Source of the DNA: Spatholobus suberectus
Taxonomy: Eukaryota > Streptophyta > Magnoliopsida > Fabales > Fabaceae
DNA: 64,000 nucleotides
Assembly: GCA_004329165.1 (NCBI GenBank)
Contig: CM014729.1
Span: 61,406,542-61,470,541 of the forward strand
Direction: 5' to 3'
Part shown: positions 12,307 to 24,008 of the stretch, in pieces
Layout of the letters: each line of letters opens with the position of its first letter
How positions within the stretch are numbered: the first letter of the stretch is position 1
Notes under the pieces: model-generated
Database searches by the model: none
What the model was told of the DNA's origin: nothing
Seen by the model: only the letters and a program-made list of their open reading frames with translations
Position numbers and translations under genes: made by a program

Positions 12307-14026
12307 GTGCACTAGGGACTTTTATTTTTTTTTTGCAATACATCCACGTCATTATAATCTCTCATTGTAGGGACCTTTTTGCAACAAATTACCTATAGAA
12401 GTGACCTATATATCTTGTCAAGGATCATGAATGGTTCACTTCACATATATCTAACGGCTAATATAACAAGAATCAGCCGGTAATCCTTAAAAATGAAGGA
12501 CCCAAAGAAGCCATTAGTTTGTGAGTATTCACAGTCGAATTTGCATAAACTCTTTTTAGATAAAAATTATTTAGTTCGAGCATAAAAATAAATTTTCATT
12601 TAATTTGGATTAATTTAAAAAAAAATCAATTCAATTAAAAGTAGTTTAATTTGATTTTTTTTTTCATTTTGTTAATACTATTTAAAATACTACATTAGCA
12701 CATCAACATTATTTCACAAATAGAATCAACATATTTCGAATTTAAACTTACGAGTTAGTACAGATCATTTAAGCCCTCACCATTAACCTAATTTTAGTGA
12801 CTTGTGACAGAATATGATTAACGGAACATCAAGCCATACGATGATCACTCACTAATAATATTTCCCTTTTCCTAATGTAAATTCTAAAGTACACCAAAAC
12901 AACACGAATAATTGAATCCTGCATTGCTTTTTAAAAGACTCGAGAACAACAACACGACAACATGTTTGTGGGCCAACAAGAATTGGCAAAACCAATATAG
13001 TCAAATTGCATTCGCACAAAAAAAAATAAAAAAAATTCTCTAATCTTCTACTGTAAATCATCCTTAAGTACTATGACAAATTATCATTAAAATTTATAAT
13101 GTCTTCATTTTACAATGGGCAGCTTCATTTCCTAAGTTGTTTGAAAAAAAAAATCATGTTTATAATTGGAACCTTCTATCTGGATTACTGGAAACCAAAC
13201 ATGTGAAAGGAAAGAGTTGGAGTTTGAAAAATTGAACTTGCCGTCTGGTTTGGGAATGCTTGAATTGTTGACGAGGTCAACATGGAGAAGCTGAAGTCCT
13301 AAAGTTGTATTTTTATTTTATATCTAAAAAGCAATGGAAATAGGATATGAAGTTATGACCCGCTTGAGGAAAATCTTAAGATTCCTCGATGCCGACGTCA
13401 ACAAATCATGATGAGTTTTTTCAACGAAAAAATAGAAGAAAGTAAATGGTTTTTGTCAGCTTCATCTTCAGGAATGGTTACAACTTACAACTCTTCAAAT
13501 TAGGCCTGAAATTACGGACAATATATTAGAAGATTACCGTTTAGCATAGCTGCATAGACCCTATTTGTTTTCTCCTTGTTTTTTATTTTTATTTTCAATA
13601 AAAATTGCAAATATGTTTAGTTAAATTTTGAGAAATGATGAAACTTAAATCAAGTATCTTATTTTCTTGTTATTAGAGTATGATTAATGTTGAAACCAAT
13701 AAAAGATTAAAGAGTAAAAAATACATATGAAATCTACATTTTTTTTTTCATTTTAGACAACTTCTTGAAGATGCAACTACATCTACACGGGGAGCACAAT
13801 TTATTTTTTTTAAAAGAAAGAATAGGGGGAGCGACCCCGATAAAGTTGGTCTTAATGTCCTAAATCAAACAGACAGTAACATGTAAACATTGTCTTAATT
13901 CCCAAACACAATTTTTAATTATTTAATGTTGAAGTAAACATTTGCATTTCGTTATGTAATTTAAGAACTTCATGGTAAGAATATAGAAGAACTTGATGCA
14001 TCTTTGTTTTTTTGAGAAATATTTTC
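12307..14026. other. Intergenic DNA without a recognisable gene
   Basis: Mostly AT-rich. The stretch at 13190-13480 is slightly richer in GC but has no sustained reading frame. No delimited element. Confidence 0.55.
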
Positions 14027-14035
14027 TCAAAAATA

Positions 14036-14410
14036 GGCTAAAATATATTTTTAGTTTCTTATCTTTTTTATTAAAATTTGTTTCAGTCCTTTAACTCTCA
14101 AATTTGAGTTAATGTTTTCCTGCCAAAATAGTTATCATTTTTGATTTTATGATATGATTTTGAACCCTTTTTTGATTAATTCAAGACATGAAACTTATAT
14201 CATTAGATTCGCCTGTATGAAAACTATAGAGACCCAACTAATATTCTATCCAAAAAGGACTATAAACATGGTGAAAATCATGTAAAAAGTGAGTCCCACG
14301 AACATTAATTCAAATTTGAGAGTTAAATGGCCAAAATGAATATTTTAAAAGATAAAATGACCAAAACGAATTTTAATAAAAAGATAAAGGTTCAAAAATA
14401 TATTTTAGCC
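14036..14410. mobile_element. Mutator-type foldback MITE (375 bp)
   Basis: It begins GGCTAAAATATATTTTTAG and ends with the inverted partner, with inverted similarity running well over 80 bp. The flanking 9-mers TCAAAAATA (14027-14035) and TAAAAAATA (14411-14419) agree at 8 of 9 positions. The GGCTAAA terminus is shared with the element at 7984-8287, suggesting a related family. Confidence 0.75.
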
Positions 14411-14750
14411 TAAAAAATATAATAGTTTTAGTTTTATATATCTTGAATTATGTAATTTAGTTATTCATATTATTAAAATCTATACATTATTTCATTACTT
14501 GATTATATCTCATCCATATTAGGTGAAGGCTAGGATGGGAGACCTTCTTATGTTTGCCACCATGGAAACTGATTTCACACCATTAGATTTATTAGATTTT
14601 AAATTAAGGGTCTACATTTTTTCTTTTTTCTTTTGCTTTTTTTCCCTTTATCTTTCTCGATTCACCCTTATCTCTCTCTTGTTGTTTCCTCTTCTTTTTC
14701 CCCTTTGCTTTTATTTCAAATCTAATGTTGCTTTATCCTCACTGTCGTTT

Positions 14751-15170
14751 AGACCAGGCATAGCAGTGGTAGTGTGCATTTTGACCACCATGTTTTCCTT
14801 CACATTCCTCCTCCTCCTTTACATCAACACTGCAACGGTAGGACACCGGTGGCGATGGTAAGAACTTAGCGTCATGAGCTGTGGTGCCTTTTGTCGGAAG
14901 GAAGAACTCCTACATTGACTGCTCCGTAGTGGAATCATTACCCGTTTTCAAATTCACTAAATTATGCAACCAAAAGGACGGGTTCAATTGCACAATTTGC
15001 CTCCCCAAGTTTGAAGCTGTGGAGGTTCTACGGCTATTGTTGAAATGCAAATGTGTGTTCCACATCAGAGGAACGGTTGATGCGGGAACGACCAAGACCA
15101 CTCGCACTCTCTCTGTACTTCCAAACCCCAATGAAGCATATCCAAACCTCAATGCTGTTGTTTTGATATG
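14751..15170 (+). pseudogene. Broken RING-H2 (ATL-type) E3 ubiquitin ligase fragment
   Basis: The first frame reads a hydrophobic segment, PGIAVVVCILTTMFSFTFLL, matching the single transmembrane helix of ATL-type ubiquitin ligases, then stops at 14859. Another frame (14881-15171) carries SVVESLPVFKF, the GLD-like linker, then CTICLPKFEAVEVLRLLLKC and VFHI, the first half of a RING-H2 finger. The second half is shifted out of frame at about 15070: the DNA still resembles the usual VDTW-to-CPLC stretch, but the reading frame does not supply the last zinc ligands. Stops and frameshifts make it non-functional. It sits between inverted arms, which suggests capture by a transposon. Confidence 0.8.
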
Positions 15171-15597
15171 AACTCTATTTGGGTATTGTTCTTTTTTGTT
15201 GCTTGTGTTTGTGTTGGGTTGGCTCGATCCTAATGGGGAAAGAGTGTTTTAAGGTTCTTGATTTGGGTCTATGTCTTGGTGATTTAGTCTTGATCTATAG
15301 GTATTTTTGGTTTAGTATGGTTGTTATGAAATGGAGGTTGTGGGCGTAGACGGCGGCGACAACGACGACTACTATTGTAAAGGAGAGTTTTTAAATTAAT
15401 TAAAAATGACTTTTTAAATCGATTTTTGCACTATTTTAAATACTGGAAATATAAAAAGTAATAGTTTTTTACATTAAATATTCACCTGAGTTAAAAAAAA
15501 AAACTTTTAACTTAATTATGCGAATAATTGATTAGAACATCAACTTTCAACAAAGCATTTGACAAAGCCCCAATAAAGGTCACATTCAATGGTGTGT

Positions 15598-15815
15598 CTG
15601 TACTAGCTTTCAAATGAATCTTTGAAACTCTTAAAACTTCAATACAAACCATAATCAATTTTGCGAGACAATACAATTTTGTGAATTTGTGAATCAATTT
15701 TGCAAGACAATGCAATTTTGTACAAACCATAATCAATATTGGGGGGCAATATAATTCAAATGAATTTGTGAAACTCTTAAAACTTCAATACAATTTTGTA
15801 CTAGCTTTCAAATGA
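15598..15815. repeat. Local imperfect tandem repeats
   Basis: Repeated phrases ACCATAATCAAT, CAATTTTGCAAGACAATG, GTACTAGCTTTCAAATGAA and AACTCTTAAAACTTCAATAC occur two or three times in 220 bp. Non-coding. Confidence 0.6.
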
Positions 15816-16106
15816 ACACAACAAAAACTTGGTGAAATGAAATGACCTTGCGGAGCAAAATGCGAATGCTCTTGATGATGTTGTCAGAGTCGAACTGGGC
15901 ATAAACTTCGAGGCAAAATAGGTAGGAGAGGAAGAAAGAGCGACTGAGGTGGCTAATGTATTGTATTTTATACCATATTTTCATGGTATTTTAGATAGGA
16001 TTGCATGTATTCTTTTCTTAATTTTTGTTAAATATCATTTGGTTTCATGCTATTTTTCCATTTGTAGGACTTTTTGCTTATTTCTTTTATTTTCATTTCA
16101 AGTGTT

Positions 16107-16184
16107 AGTTTCTCTAAATCACTCTTCACTTGGAAGGTTGAAGCGAGTTTCTCTAAACTACTCTTCACTTGGAAGGTTGAAGCA
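16107..16184 (+). repeat. Tandem 39-bp duplication
   Basis: Two copies of a 39-bp unit starting AGTTTCTCTAAA and containing CTCTTCACTTGGAAGG (16107-16145 and 16146-16184) lie within the 1.5-kb LTR. Confidence 0.85.
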
Positions 16185-17056
16185 AAAAAGTTCCAACACA
16201 AAGAGTTTAAAAGGAGAGCTAAAATAAGAGAATTTCTGCTAAGCCTACTAGAGGAAATCATGGGGGTGTGACACACCCCTGTGATCAAGAGTTGCATAAA
16301 AGACTCACACAAAAATCATGACCCCATAACCTACATCATGGGGGTGTGATGGACACGCCCCGAGAGACTTTTGCGAAGATCATGGCCCTATGTTCTACAT
16401 CACGAGGCTGTGAATGCATCAAGAGTTCTTTTTTGTCAATTTTAGCTTTTGTTTTGTAATTGGGTGATAGATAAATTTTAAGGTATTTAATTGTGACTTA
16501 TACTTGGCCTAATTGACTTTTATTTGTGATTAATATTGATATATTGGCTGACTTTTGGATTAGTGAGCTTCATTGAGCTTAATTGATAATCATTGTTAAT
16601 TTTTGAATTTTTTTCCCATTCTGACATTATCTTTCGCAAGGTATATTTGGAGCTACAAAGTTTGGATTTTGATTTTTGTAGTGTTCCCAGAAAGCTAAGA
16701 AGAAGAGCTACAATTTCACGTCTCACGGGCTTTGGCTAATTCTGATGGATTCATGGAGAAAAATGGCCACGAAATTAAAGATGTTGTTTCCACTGGCAAC
16801 CTGACATAGGTGTAGTATTTTGAAGATATCTTGACCTATAGAGGTCGTATTGACACAAAACTAGTGCCCAAATTTCGAGGACAAAATTTTCTACAACTTT
16901 AATGAAGACATCAAGGGCAAATTCAACCATTTGAAGGGTCAAATAAATACAAGATTATAAATTGCATGATTTGGAAATGATAGATCTCATTAGGATATGT
17001 TTTCCCTTATCTTATTTAATCTTATCTTATTTTATCTCATCATTAGGATAAGGATT

Positions 17057-17202
17057 TGTAACACTCTTTTATTTTAAATATAATTGATATTAATTTAGTT
17101 ATTAAGTTAAGTTGATGAAAATGTGGGTAAAATTTTTCTGATTTTATAATAGAAAGATTCTAAATTTAACAGAATTTAAAAATGGAAGTAAAAAATAAAG
17201 AC

Positions 17203-17260
<58 letters not shown>

Positions 17261-19641
17261 TAAAAGTACATCAAGAGATAGACATTACCTAACCCAATAT
17301 ATACATCTAAAAGGTCCTATATAGCATAGTATCAATCTACCTTATCCCACATATAAAAAGAAAATATTATAAGTAAGTCTACAAATCCTCGTTTGTAGGG
17401 TGATCTTTGACTCATCCTCAGCATCACTAGGCGTTTCTATCATCTTCAATAATGGCGATCAAACATACATGGAAGAAAAATAATGGAGTGAAGTGATTTG
17501 TTCTAAAATTACTTTCACATGTATGGTAATAAATCTACCATAAAATCTAGATAAAATATAATTGACGAAGGAAACTTAGGGTTTATTTAAGTTATACTAG
17601 ACTACTCTTAACTTGGTATGGATCCATACTTCTCATTAATGAGTAATAATTCTCAACAGAACCGAAAAGTGACTGGGAGTACATATATCTTTCTCAACAT
17701 CATCACATGGTACAGTCCTCATTATTATTGAGGGAAATAACAGTTAGGACGTTCATTTACAGAGATATACTCTCACACCAATCTTTTATATTACAGAGAT
17801 TTGACCTATACATATTATCCAAATAATTCATGATCCATATTAAAACACATAATCAATATTTCAATAAAATAAAGACATAAACTTTAAAATAAAGAATGAT
17901 AAGCTTTAAAAAAAATAATTAGAATTTTATCATGAATTTTTGGAAATTTTTAGAATTTTTTTGTAATTTAGTATATTTAAGTAAAAAATGTCTGCAAGCA
18001 CTTATAGAGCACAATTAGAAGTACTAAATAGGCTTTAAAAATTATGAAAATTTTATAGATGATCTCTTAGTGTGTCTAGACCTTATTTGAACAAGGAGAG
18101 CTTAAATTGAAATTTCTATAATAGTTTTCTAAAAATAAATTTATAAATAGCTAATTAAATAGTTTTATGTATAGTTTCATATTATGAAATTATTAGTTTA
18201 TTTCTTCTACTATTTTTACTAAACTAATTGAGTTTTACTAAAATTTGGTAATATAACAATTTAATTATCTAAATGTGAGTGGTATAACAGCTAAAAAAAA
18301 TTATCTAAATTTGAGGAGTATAACAATTTAGTAATTCTATTATGATTATTTGCATTTGAGCAGTATAACAAGTTAATAATTATACTATAGTTATCTAAAG
18401 TTGAGCAGCATAACTACTTAATAAGTACGTCTTAATTATCTAAAATTGAGCAACATAATAATTTAGTAAAAATTTAAATCTAGCACTAAACATTATAACA
18501 TTATTATAAACTTAGTAAACTTTAAACATTGAAAGCTTTAGGGAAAAATTTTCCTACCAACATGCAAAGTAAATAAAATTTAGAACCAATCCCACTTTCC
18601 CCATTACCTTAAAGATGGTTGGTGAAGTTGATGGAAGTGTTGGTGCAAAGCTCTTAGGAAGAATATTTTTATTAGTTAATGAAAACTAATAGGATTTTAG
18701 TGTAAAAGAACAATTTTATAGAGGTAGAGAAGAGGAGGGAACTTCAGCTAGCTTGGAATAAGAGGAGGATGGTGAAAATTTAATCTAAGGAAATGGCTAT
18801 TTATAGAGGAGAAGAACCTTAGGTGGCCCCTCAATGGCATCATGCATTATGCAATAATTAAGGATTTCATTTATTTTTATTTGGATTTAGAGATACATAT
18901 CCAATTTAGGTGGTCAATCACCCCTCTTTAGGACTGGGATGTGTTCACATAAGCTGTCACAAAGCTCTTCTGTGTCAATTTTATCTGTAATTAGATTAGC
19001 TAATATCATATTGTCTAAATTAAATAAATTAGCTTTTAATATCAAAATAATTAACTTAAATGTAAAACTAAACAAATATATTATTTTTCATCAAAAATAA
19101 ATTTCTAAAAATAAATTTTAAATTTTTATTAATTTTTTCGAATTATATATATATATATATATATATGTACTTTTAAGCTAGAAAATTCATATTAAATCCA
19201 TTTTAATTCAATAAATGTCCAATTTTCTATGAAAATTCTAAAATTACATATTTTACCTAGAAATGAACTAAGAATTTTATTTTTATCATTTCTGGATATC
19301 AAACCAATATTGTTTTGGTTTATTTAACACTTAGGGACATTTTGGTTATTTTGCACCAGAATTCTAGGAAATTTACAAAATTATATTTTAATACATATAA
19401 TGTCAATTGAATTTTTTTCTCATGCCAACCCTTAATATTGAGAAATAAGGGCAAAATCCTTATTTTCTAATTTCTTCAGGCTCGGTTCAAAAAAATTATT
19501 AAAAATCACGATTAAATAGCTCTCGACATTTTGACTTCAATCGTAGGGAATAGAATTTTGATATTCCTTCCCGATTTTTTAGGAATAAATACATAATTAA
19601 TAAAAAACACTGTTCAAATAAGTAAAAGTGAAGGTGTTATA
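17057..19641 (-). mobile_element. Solo LTR of about 2.6 kb nested in the older LTR
   Basis: The plus-strand left border is TGTAACACTC and the right border is GGTGTTATA. Read on the minus strand it starts with TATAACACC and ends GTGTTACA, a decayed TG...CA pair of the common plant TGTAACACC type. A perfect 5-bp TSD, GGATT, flanks it (17052-17056 and 19642-19646). There are no gag or pol frames inside. It also contains a TA/GA microsatellite. Confidence 0.75.
17203..17256. repeat. Compound microsatellite (TA)9(GA)18
   Basis: Uninterrupted TA dinucleotides (17203-17220) run directly into 36 bases of GA (17221-17256). Likely length-polymorphic. Confidence 0.95.
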
Positions 19642-20045
19642 GGATTTCTATCTTTTCTTTCAAATTTGATTAAGATTTAATTAGATACATCTCCATATCC
19701 TAAAAGAGAATAAAGGTTACATTAGGTTAATTCTCCTTCATTGAGAACCAATAAGAGCACTTAGGCAAAGAAATTAGGCCATTAGAAAATCATTGCGTGA
19801 ACTACCAATCCTAGAAGTTATCTTATATTGATTTCCCCCAATTTTAAATACTTGCTTTTATTTAAATTTTGAATCTCAACCACTTTCAATCTCAAATCTT
19901 TTCTTACCAAATCAATTCTTTCTTGTTTAATTTTTATTTGAATTATGATAATTGCTAAGTCAAACACGCAATCCTCGTGGATACAATCTTAGATTTTTAT
20001 TACTTGACAACAAATGTGCACTTGCAGTTTCTTGCAATAGTGGCT

Positions 20046-20470
20046 GACAAGCTTTCTAATCTGGTTGGTGTGGATGAAGATGAGGCGTTTGTTGTAGCTA
20101 TGCTGGTCGTCCTCCTACTTAGACACAATGCTTGGCACGCTGCTCCTTCCCTGATATGTTCTTGTTGGAGTGGGAGTAGGGGATTGCGAGGATTGTCTCG
20201 TCGTGCTTAGGATCCGGCCGTGAAAACTACTCCATATACGTTAGCAGCTCAACTCCAGGGGCTGAAGGATGGGAGCAACAAAGTGGGAGAAGTGGCAACA
20301 GTGCAAGGAGAGTCCAATGAAGAAGTGGCGGAGGAGATACATAATTTGGGGTTGGGAGTGAGAGTGAGTGAAAGAAGAATGGTTAAGAGGGTTTTGGGTT
20401 GGGATGATGATGGAATTAAGAAGTGGTAGCAGAGCCTCACTTGGTCAGTAACTAAATTGGGGAGCGAATA
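20046..20470 (-). other. GC-richer host segment split by the LTR insertion
   Basis: Together with 15816-15954 this was one continuous sequence before the LTR inserted; the two sides rejoin across the TGGCT duplication. It is clearly less AT-rich than its surroundings and may be a captured gene fragment. On the minus strand a short frame crosses the junction, but I do not recognise its product. The plus-strand frame at 20220-20429 is equally unplaced. No function is proposed. Confidence 0.35.
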
Positions 20471-21179
20471 AGGGTGCTTGAAGTAGTGTGTAGGCAGGGG
20501 TTTAAAAAGAGATTTTAAATCGGTTAAAAAAACTAATCGATTTAAAAATTGTTTTTTAAATCAGTTAAAATGCAACTGATTTAAAAAGTTTTAAAAATTT
20601 CAAGTTTGCCACTGCGTTTCTTTTTTAACTCAATTCGCTTTCAACCAATTTAAACTCCTGATGTAAAATCCTTTTTTGCACTAGTGGACAAAGATAATGA
20701 TTTGGCAAATGAAGGCAGAGTTGTCGAAGTCGGAGACGAAGAGGGTGGACCTTGAAGGGAGATTGGGCGGTTCGATAGAAGGACAAATTAGAAAGGGGGA
20801 TAAAAAAAAAAAGGAAAAAGAAGAAAATATTTGAGCTCTTGATTTAAAATCTAATATATCTAACCATGTGAGACTAGTTTCCCACAATGGGAAACATGAA
20901 AAAGTCTCTCACCCTAGCCTTCACCTCTATATTATATATAAAATTGGTACAAATGCAACTGTAGCATTTGTCATTTCATCTACAGTGATATTTACAAAAA
21001 TTGATTATTATAATAAAAACATATAAACCTAACACAGTTATAATATATTGTAGAAAGTCTCTTACCAATTGTAGTGTTTTATTATCAAACTTTAATATAA
21101 TAAAGTGATTATTATAATGACAAAAATTTAAAATAATATTATAAGAAGTAAGAAGTGTTAAATAATATTATAATAATAA

Positions 21180-21360
21180 GCGTAAATAGTTTGTATTGAT
21201 AATGTAAAAGAGTTTTACATTGTCATTCAAACACAAATCGCTATATATGATAAGTTTGTTGACTTTTACAATAAATATCTTAAAAGTCATATCGACAGTA
21301 ATTTCTAATTGGTTGATAGTTTAAATTTTTTTACACTAACAGTGCATAACCATTAAACTC
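21180..21360. mobile_element. Mutator-type MITE, family M1 copy 2 (181 bp)
   Basis: Same core as the copy at 9398: TAAGTTTGTTGACTTTTACA and AAAAGTCATATCGACAGTAA. The ends are diverged versions of GAGTTTAAT. A perfect 9-bp TSD, TAATAATAA, flanks it (21171-21179 and 21361-21369). That TSD is low complexity, but its spacing agrees exactly with the other copies. Confidence 0.8.
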
Positions 21361-21369
21361 TAATAATAA

Positions 21370-23221
21370 AATAAAAATATACTAACCTAAGATATATATA
21401 GTAAAGTAGAAAAATAATAAAATACAACATTGAGAAAATAATAATACTAAAGTAATGTTATAATCGTTAAAAACTTATAAAATAAATCATCAAAATTAAA
21501 CATAAAAATAAATTATATATTTTATTAAATAAAAAGTAATAAATTAATATTATAATGAGGTGTTCTTGCAAGAATTGGTAATTAACCTTCGTTATCTCCT
21601 CTTGCCTTGATTACATCCCACCTTCTTTTGAGTCGCGTTCCTCCTCTTTATCCCCTGAATCGTGCGGTGGTGGGGGATACTTGCAAAAACACTCCGATGC
21701 TTAAGTTAGAATAGAGGTCTTGAGAATAATACAGGCTTTTGGGATTAACGAGATTAGGGTCTGAAGGTGTGCATTTAGATTGCATATATGGGGTGCCATA
21801 TCCGGACAGTACATGAAGTAATATTATGCATAAAAGCATTCACAATAAAATACTAATATTAAGTAATATTATATTAATACAAAAGTAATGTTATAATTGC
21901 CAAAAATATTAAAATAAATTATCAATATTAACATAAAAATAAATTATAAAGATACTAAAAGCTAATAATAAATAGTTAAATATCATTGTAATCATTAAAA
22001 AATTATAAAAGAATTTATCAAAATAAGGCAAATAAATTATAGCAAATAAAAATTAATAATAAAAGGCATAAATTAAATGATATTATAACCATAAATAAAG
22101 GAATCTTGGACTAGACGCCAAATACTAAAAAACTCATAACAATATCCCAGTAATTTTTTAAAAAATAAGATTGAAATCCATAGATAAAATAATATTATAA
22201 GACTCCAAAAAATAAGAAATAATTATAAACTAATTTTATAAAAGTCAAAATAAATAATTGTAAAACAATATTACTATAAAAAAATAATTAATATAAATTT
22301 TAACCATATAAAAGAAAAACACTAACAAAATTGTTAAAAATTTAGAAATAATAATGAATATTTTTAAATGATTACAGATAATAATATATAAATTAGTAAT
22401 AAAACAACCAGAAATAACAACATTATAATAATGAGAGCCAGAAAAATATAATAATTATTACGAACATATACACATACATGTATATTCTATTTGCGTATGT
22501 TTTTTTTTAGGAATTTAAAGCATTTTACTTTTTGTGAAATCAATATTTATATTTCATATTATTATTATTATGATTAAAAATATAGAATTTCTAAATTTTA
22601 TACCAAACATAATTTTTTGGAACATAGATTGTATTAGTTATTTATGATTATGCAATTATTTTATTCTTATTCTATAAATTATATTATACTAAAAAATTTC
22701 TCAAATATTTTTTATAACAATACTGTCCCGTGCATCGCACAAACACTCCTTCTAATACATTATCATATTTTGATCCGATCAGATTCAAAAGCAAATGTAA
22801 TGACCTTTTTAAGTAAGATAAAGAACAAATTAAATTCATTCTAACTTATCCTATGAAATTTTTTTTTCTGGTTGACGTTTATGTACTGTACTTATTGTAA
22901 GTATTGATTATAAAATAAAAGAAATCATTATGCAAATGTTAAAAAAAATATAATAATAATGAAACACAATTGTAATATAAAATTTCAAAAAAAAAAAGTT
23001 TATAAAAAATACATTTCTTAAAAATATTTGATTACAATTTCAGTTCCTTAAAAAGTTACATTAAAGAAACGCAAAACAAAAATGCATATTAATGTAAGTA
23101 AAAAATCAATCCTAATCAAAAATTGATGTTAATAGTTATTTTAGCGTTTGCCAAGAGATTGATGTTAATATAATCGGCACTAATGTGATTAAATCAGCCA
23201 AAATAAGTTAACGCTAATTAA
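21370..23221. other. Very AT-rich intergenic DNA
   Basis: Dense short repeats of ATAATATTATAA and AAATAAATTAT. No gene, and no element could be delimited. The segment at 21570-21830 is less AT-rich but has no recognisable product. Confidence 0.6.
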
Positions 23222-23223
23222 TA

Positions 23224-23510
23224 CTTTCTCTCGACTCATATATAAGTAAAAATAACAAATTTCACACAAATTAAAAAGTTATTTAACATTATTTAATTGC
23301 ACTAATCTCAATTAACAAATAAACTCTTTTTTTAAATTGTCTTTCATTAGAACTTGATATCATGAATAAAAAAGAGTCATTGAAAATAGAGTCTCAATTA
23401 AATGAAAGGTATTTTAAAAATAATATCATTAAATAAGATAAAATTAATTAAATTTTCTTATATTTTAGACCATCATATATCATAAAAAGTTTGCTTAAGT
23501 CCGGAGGAAG
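23224..23510. mobile_element. Stowaway-like MITE (287 bp)
   Basis: The left end, CTTTCTCTCGACTCATATATAAG, pairs with the reverse complement of the right end, CTTCCTCCGGACTTAAGC. TA dinucleotides flank both sides (23222-23223 and 23511-23512). This is the Tc1/mariner Stowaway pattern. Other members in the window are at 39030 and 41190. Confidence 0.7.
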
Positions 23511-24008
23511 TATAGAGCAAGCTTTCGTTAAGAAGAGTGGACCTTATCCTTTTTAAAAAACAAAATTTATCGATGCCAACACTAATTATATTTTTAACTT
23601 TGTTTTGTCTCCTTCCTCCAATGAGTGCAGCACAGTCCCAACACCTCCAGCACGGTTCCAGTTGCTCCATACACCCCTATTTTCTTCCCCATCAAATCTT
23701 CCATTTTGCAATTAATTTCTCAACACCTACGCAATGGCAAAATAGGTGGTGCGGGTGGTATAGGGGATGGCAAAACGGGTTAGTTTGCTTAGTTTTGGCC
23801 TACCGTGCCATTAGGTCTGCCAAAAATAGATTGGAGCATGCTGACTCATTTTTTAAATAGGTGCTGAAAATAAAGCTCACCTCAGTTAAGTGTTGGCTAG
23901 CAAGTTTACTAGTTGGTTTGCCAAAAAGAAAAAAAAAAGAAAAAGTTAAAAAAGGGAAAATAATAATTAAAATGATTACAAAATTATAGATGGCAAACAA
24001 ATGTAATG

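Larger units (their letters stand above)
15955..20040 (+). mobile_element. Solo LTR of about 1.5 kb, split by a younger 2.6-kb LTR
   Basis: The 5-mer TGGCT lies at both borders (15950-15954 and 20041-20045; the shared string is the 6-mer GTGGCT). The sequence has the feel of a legume Ty3-gypsy LTR: a repeated ATCATGGGGGTGTGA/ATCACGAGGCTGTGA section (16255-16420) and a 3' part ending with the phrase AATCCTCGTGGATACAA (about 19970). The outermost bases are not a clean TG...CA, so the borders may be off by a few bases. No internal retroelement genes are present, hence solo LTR. Confidence 0.6.
15370..20686. mobile_element. CACTA-like element inside the ATL-bearing element
   Basis: The right end finishes with the CACTA-type terminus TTTTTTGCACTAGTG at 20686. 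It is preceded by subterminal repeats of TTTTAAATCGGTTA in both orientations (20500-20600). The left end at 15370 starts TACTATTGTAAAGG, a decayed version, followed by TTTTTAAATTAATT and TTTTTAAATCGATT. The trinucleotide GAC flanks both sides (15367-15369 and 20687-20689), as expected of CACTA elements. No transposase is seen; after subtracting the inner LTRs it is about 1.2 kb, a non-autonomous derivative. The left end is the weaker call. Confidence 0.6.
14521..20926. mobile_element. Outer element of a four-level nest, carrying an ATL gene fragment
   Basis: About 100 bp at 14521-14620 (starting AGGTGAAGGCTAGG) recurs inverted at about 20830-20926. Both arms include GGTTAGATATATTAGATTTT-like sequence and then a T-rich tract. 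Between the arms lie a RING-H2 gene fragment and the CACTA-like insertion (15370-20686). With that insertion removed, the element is about 1.1 kb, in the style of a gene-capturing pack-type DNA transposon. No convincing TSD was found; the flanks CCATATT and CTATATT differ at one of seven positions. Superfamily is therefore open. Confidence 0.5.

Noticed and set aside
14881..15171. Intact small RING protein
   Set aside because: The RING finger loses its second half to a frameshift, and the transmembrane part is in another frame with a stop between.
17203..17256. GA repeat as a promoter GAGA element
   Set aside because: It lies inside a solo LTR with no gene downstream; a simple microsatellite explains it.
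15955..20040. Single intact retrotransposon with two LTRs
   Set aside because: The two ends are different parts of one LTR rather than copies of each other, and no gag or pol motif lies between.
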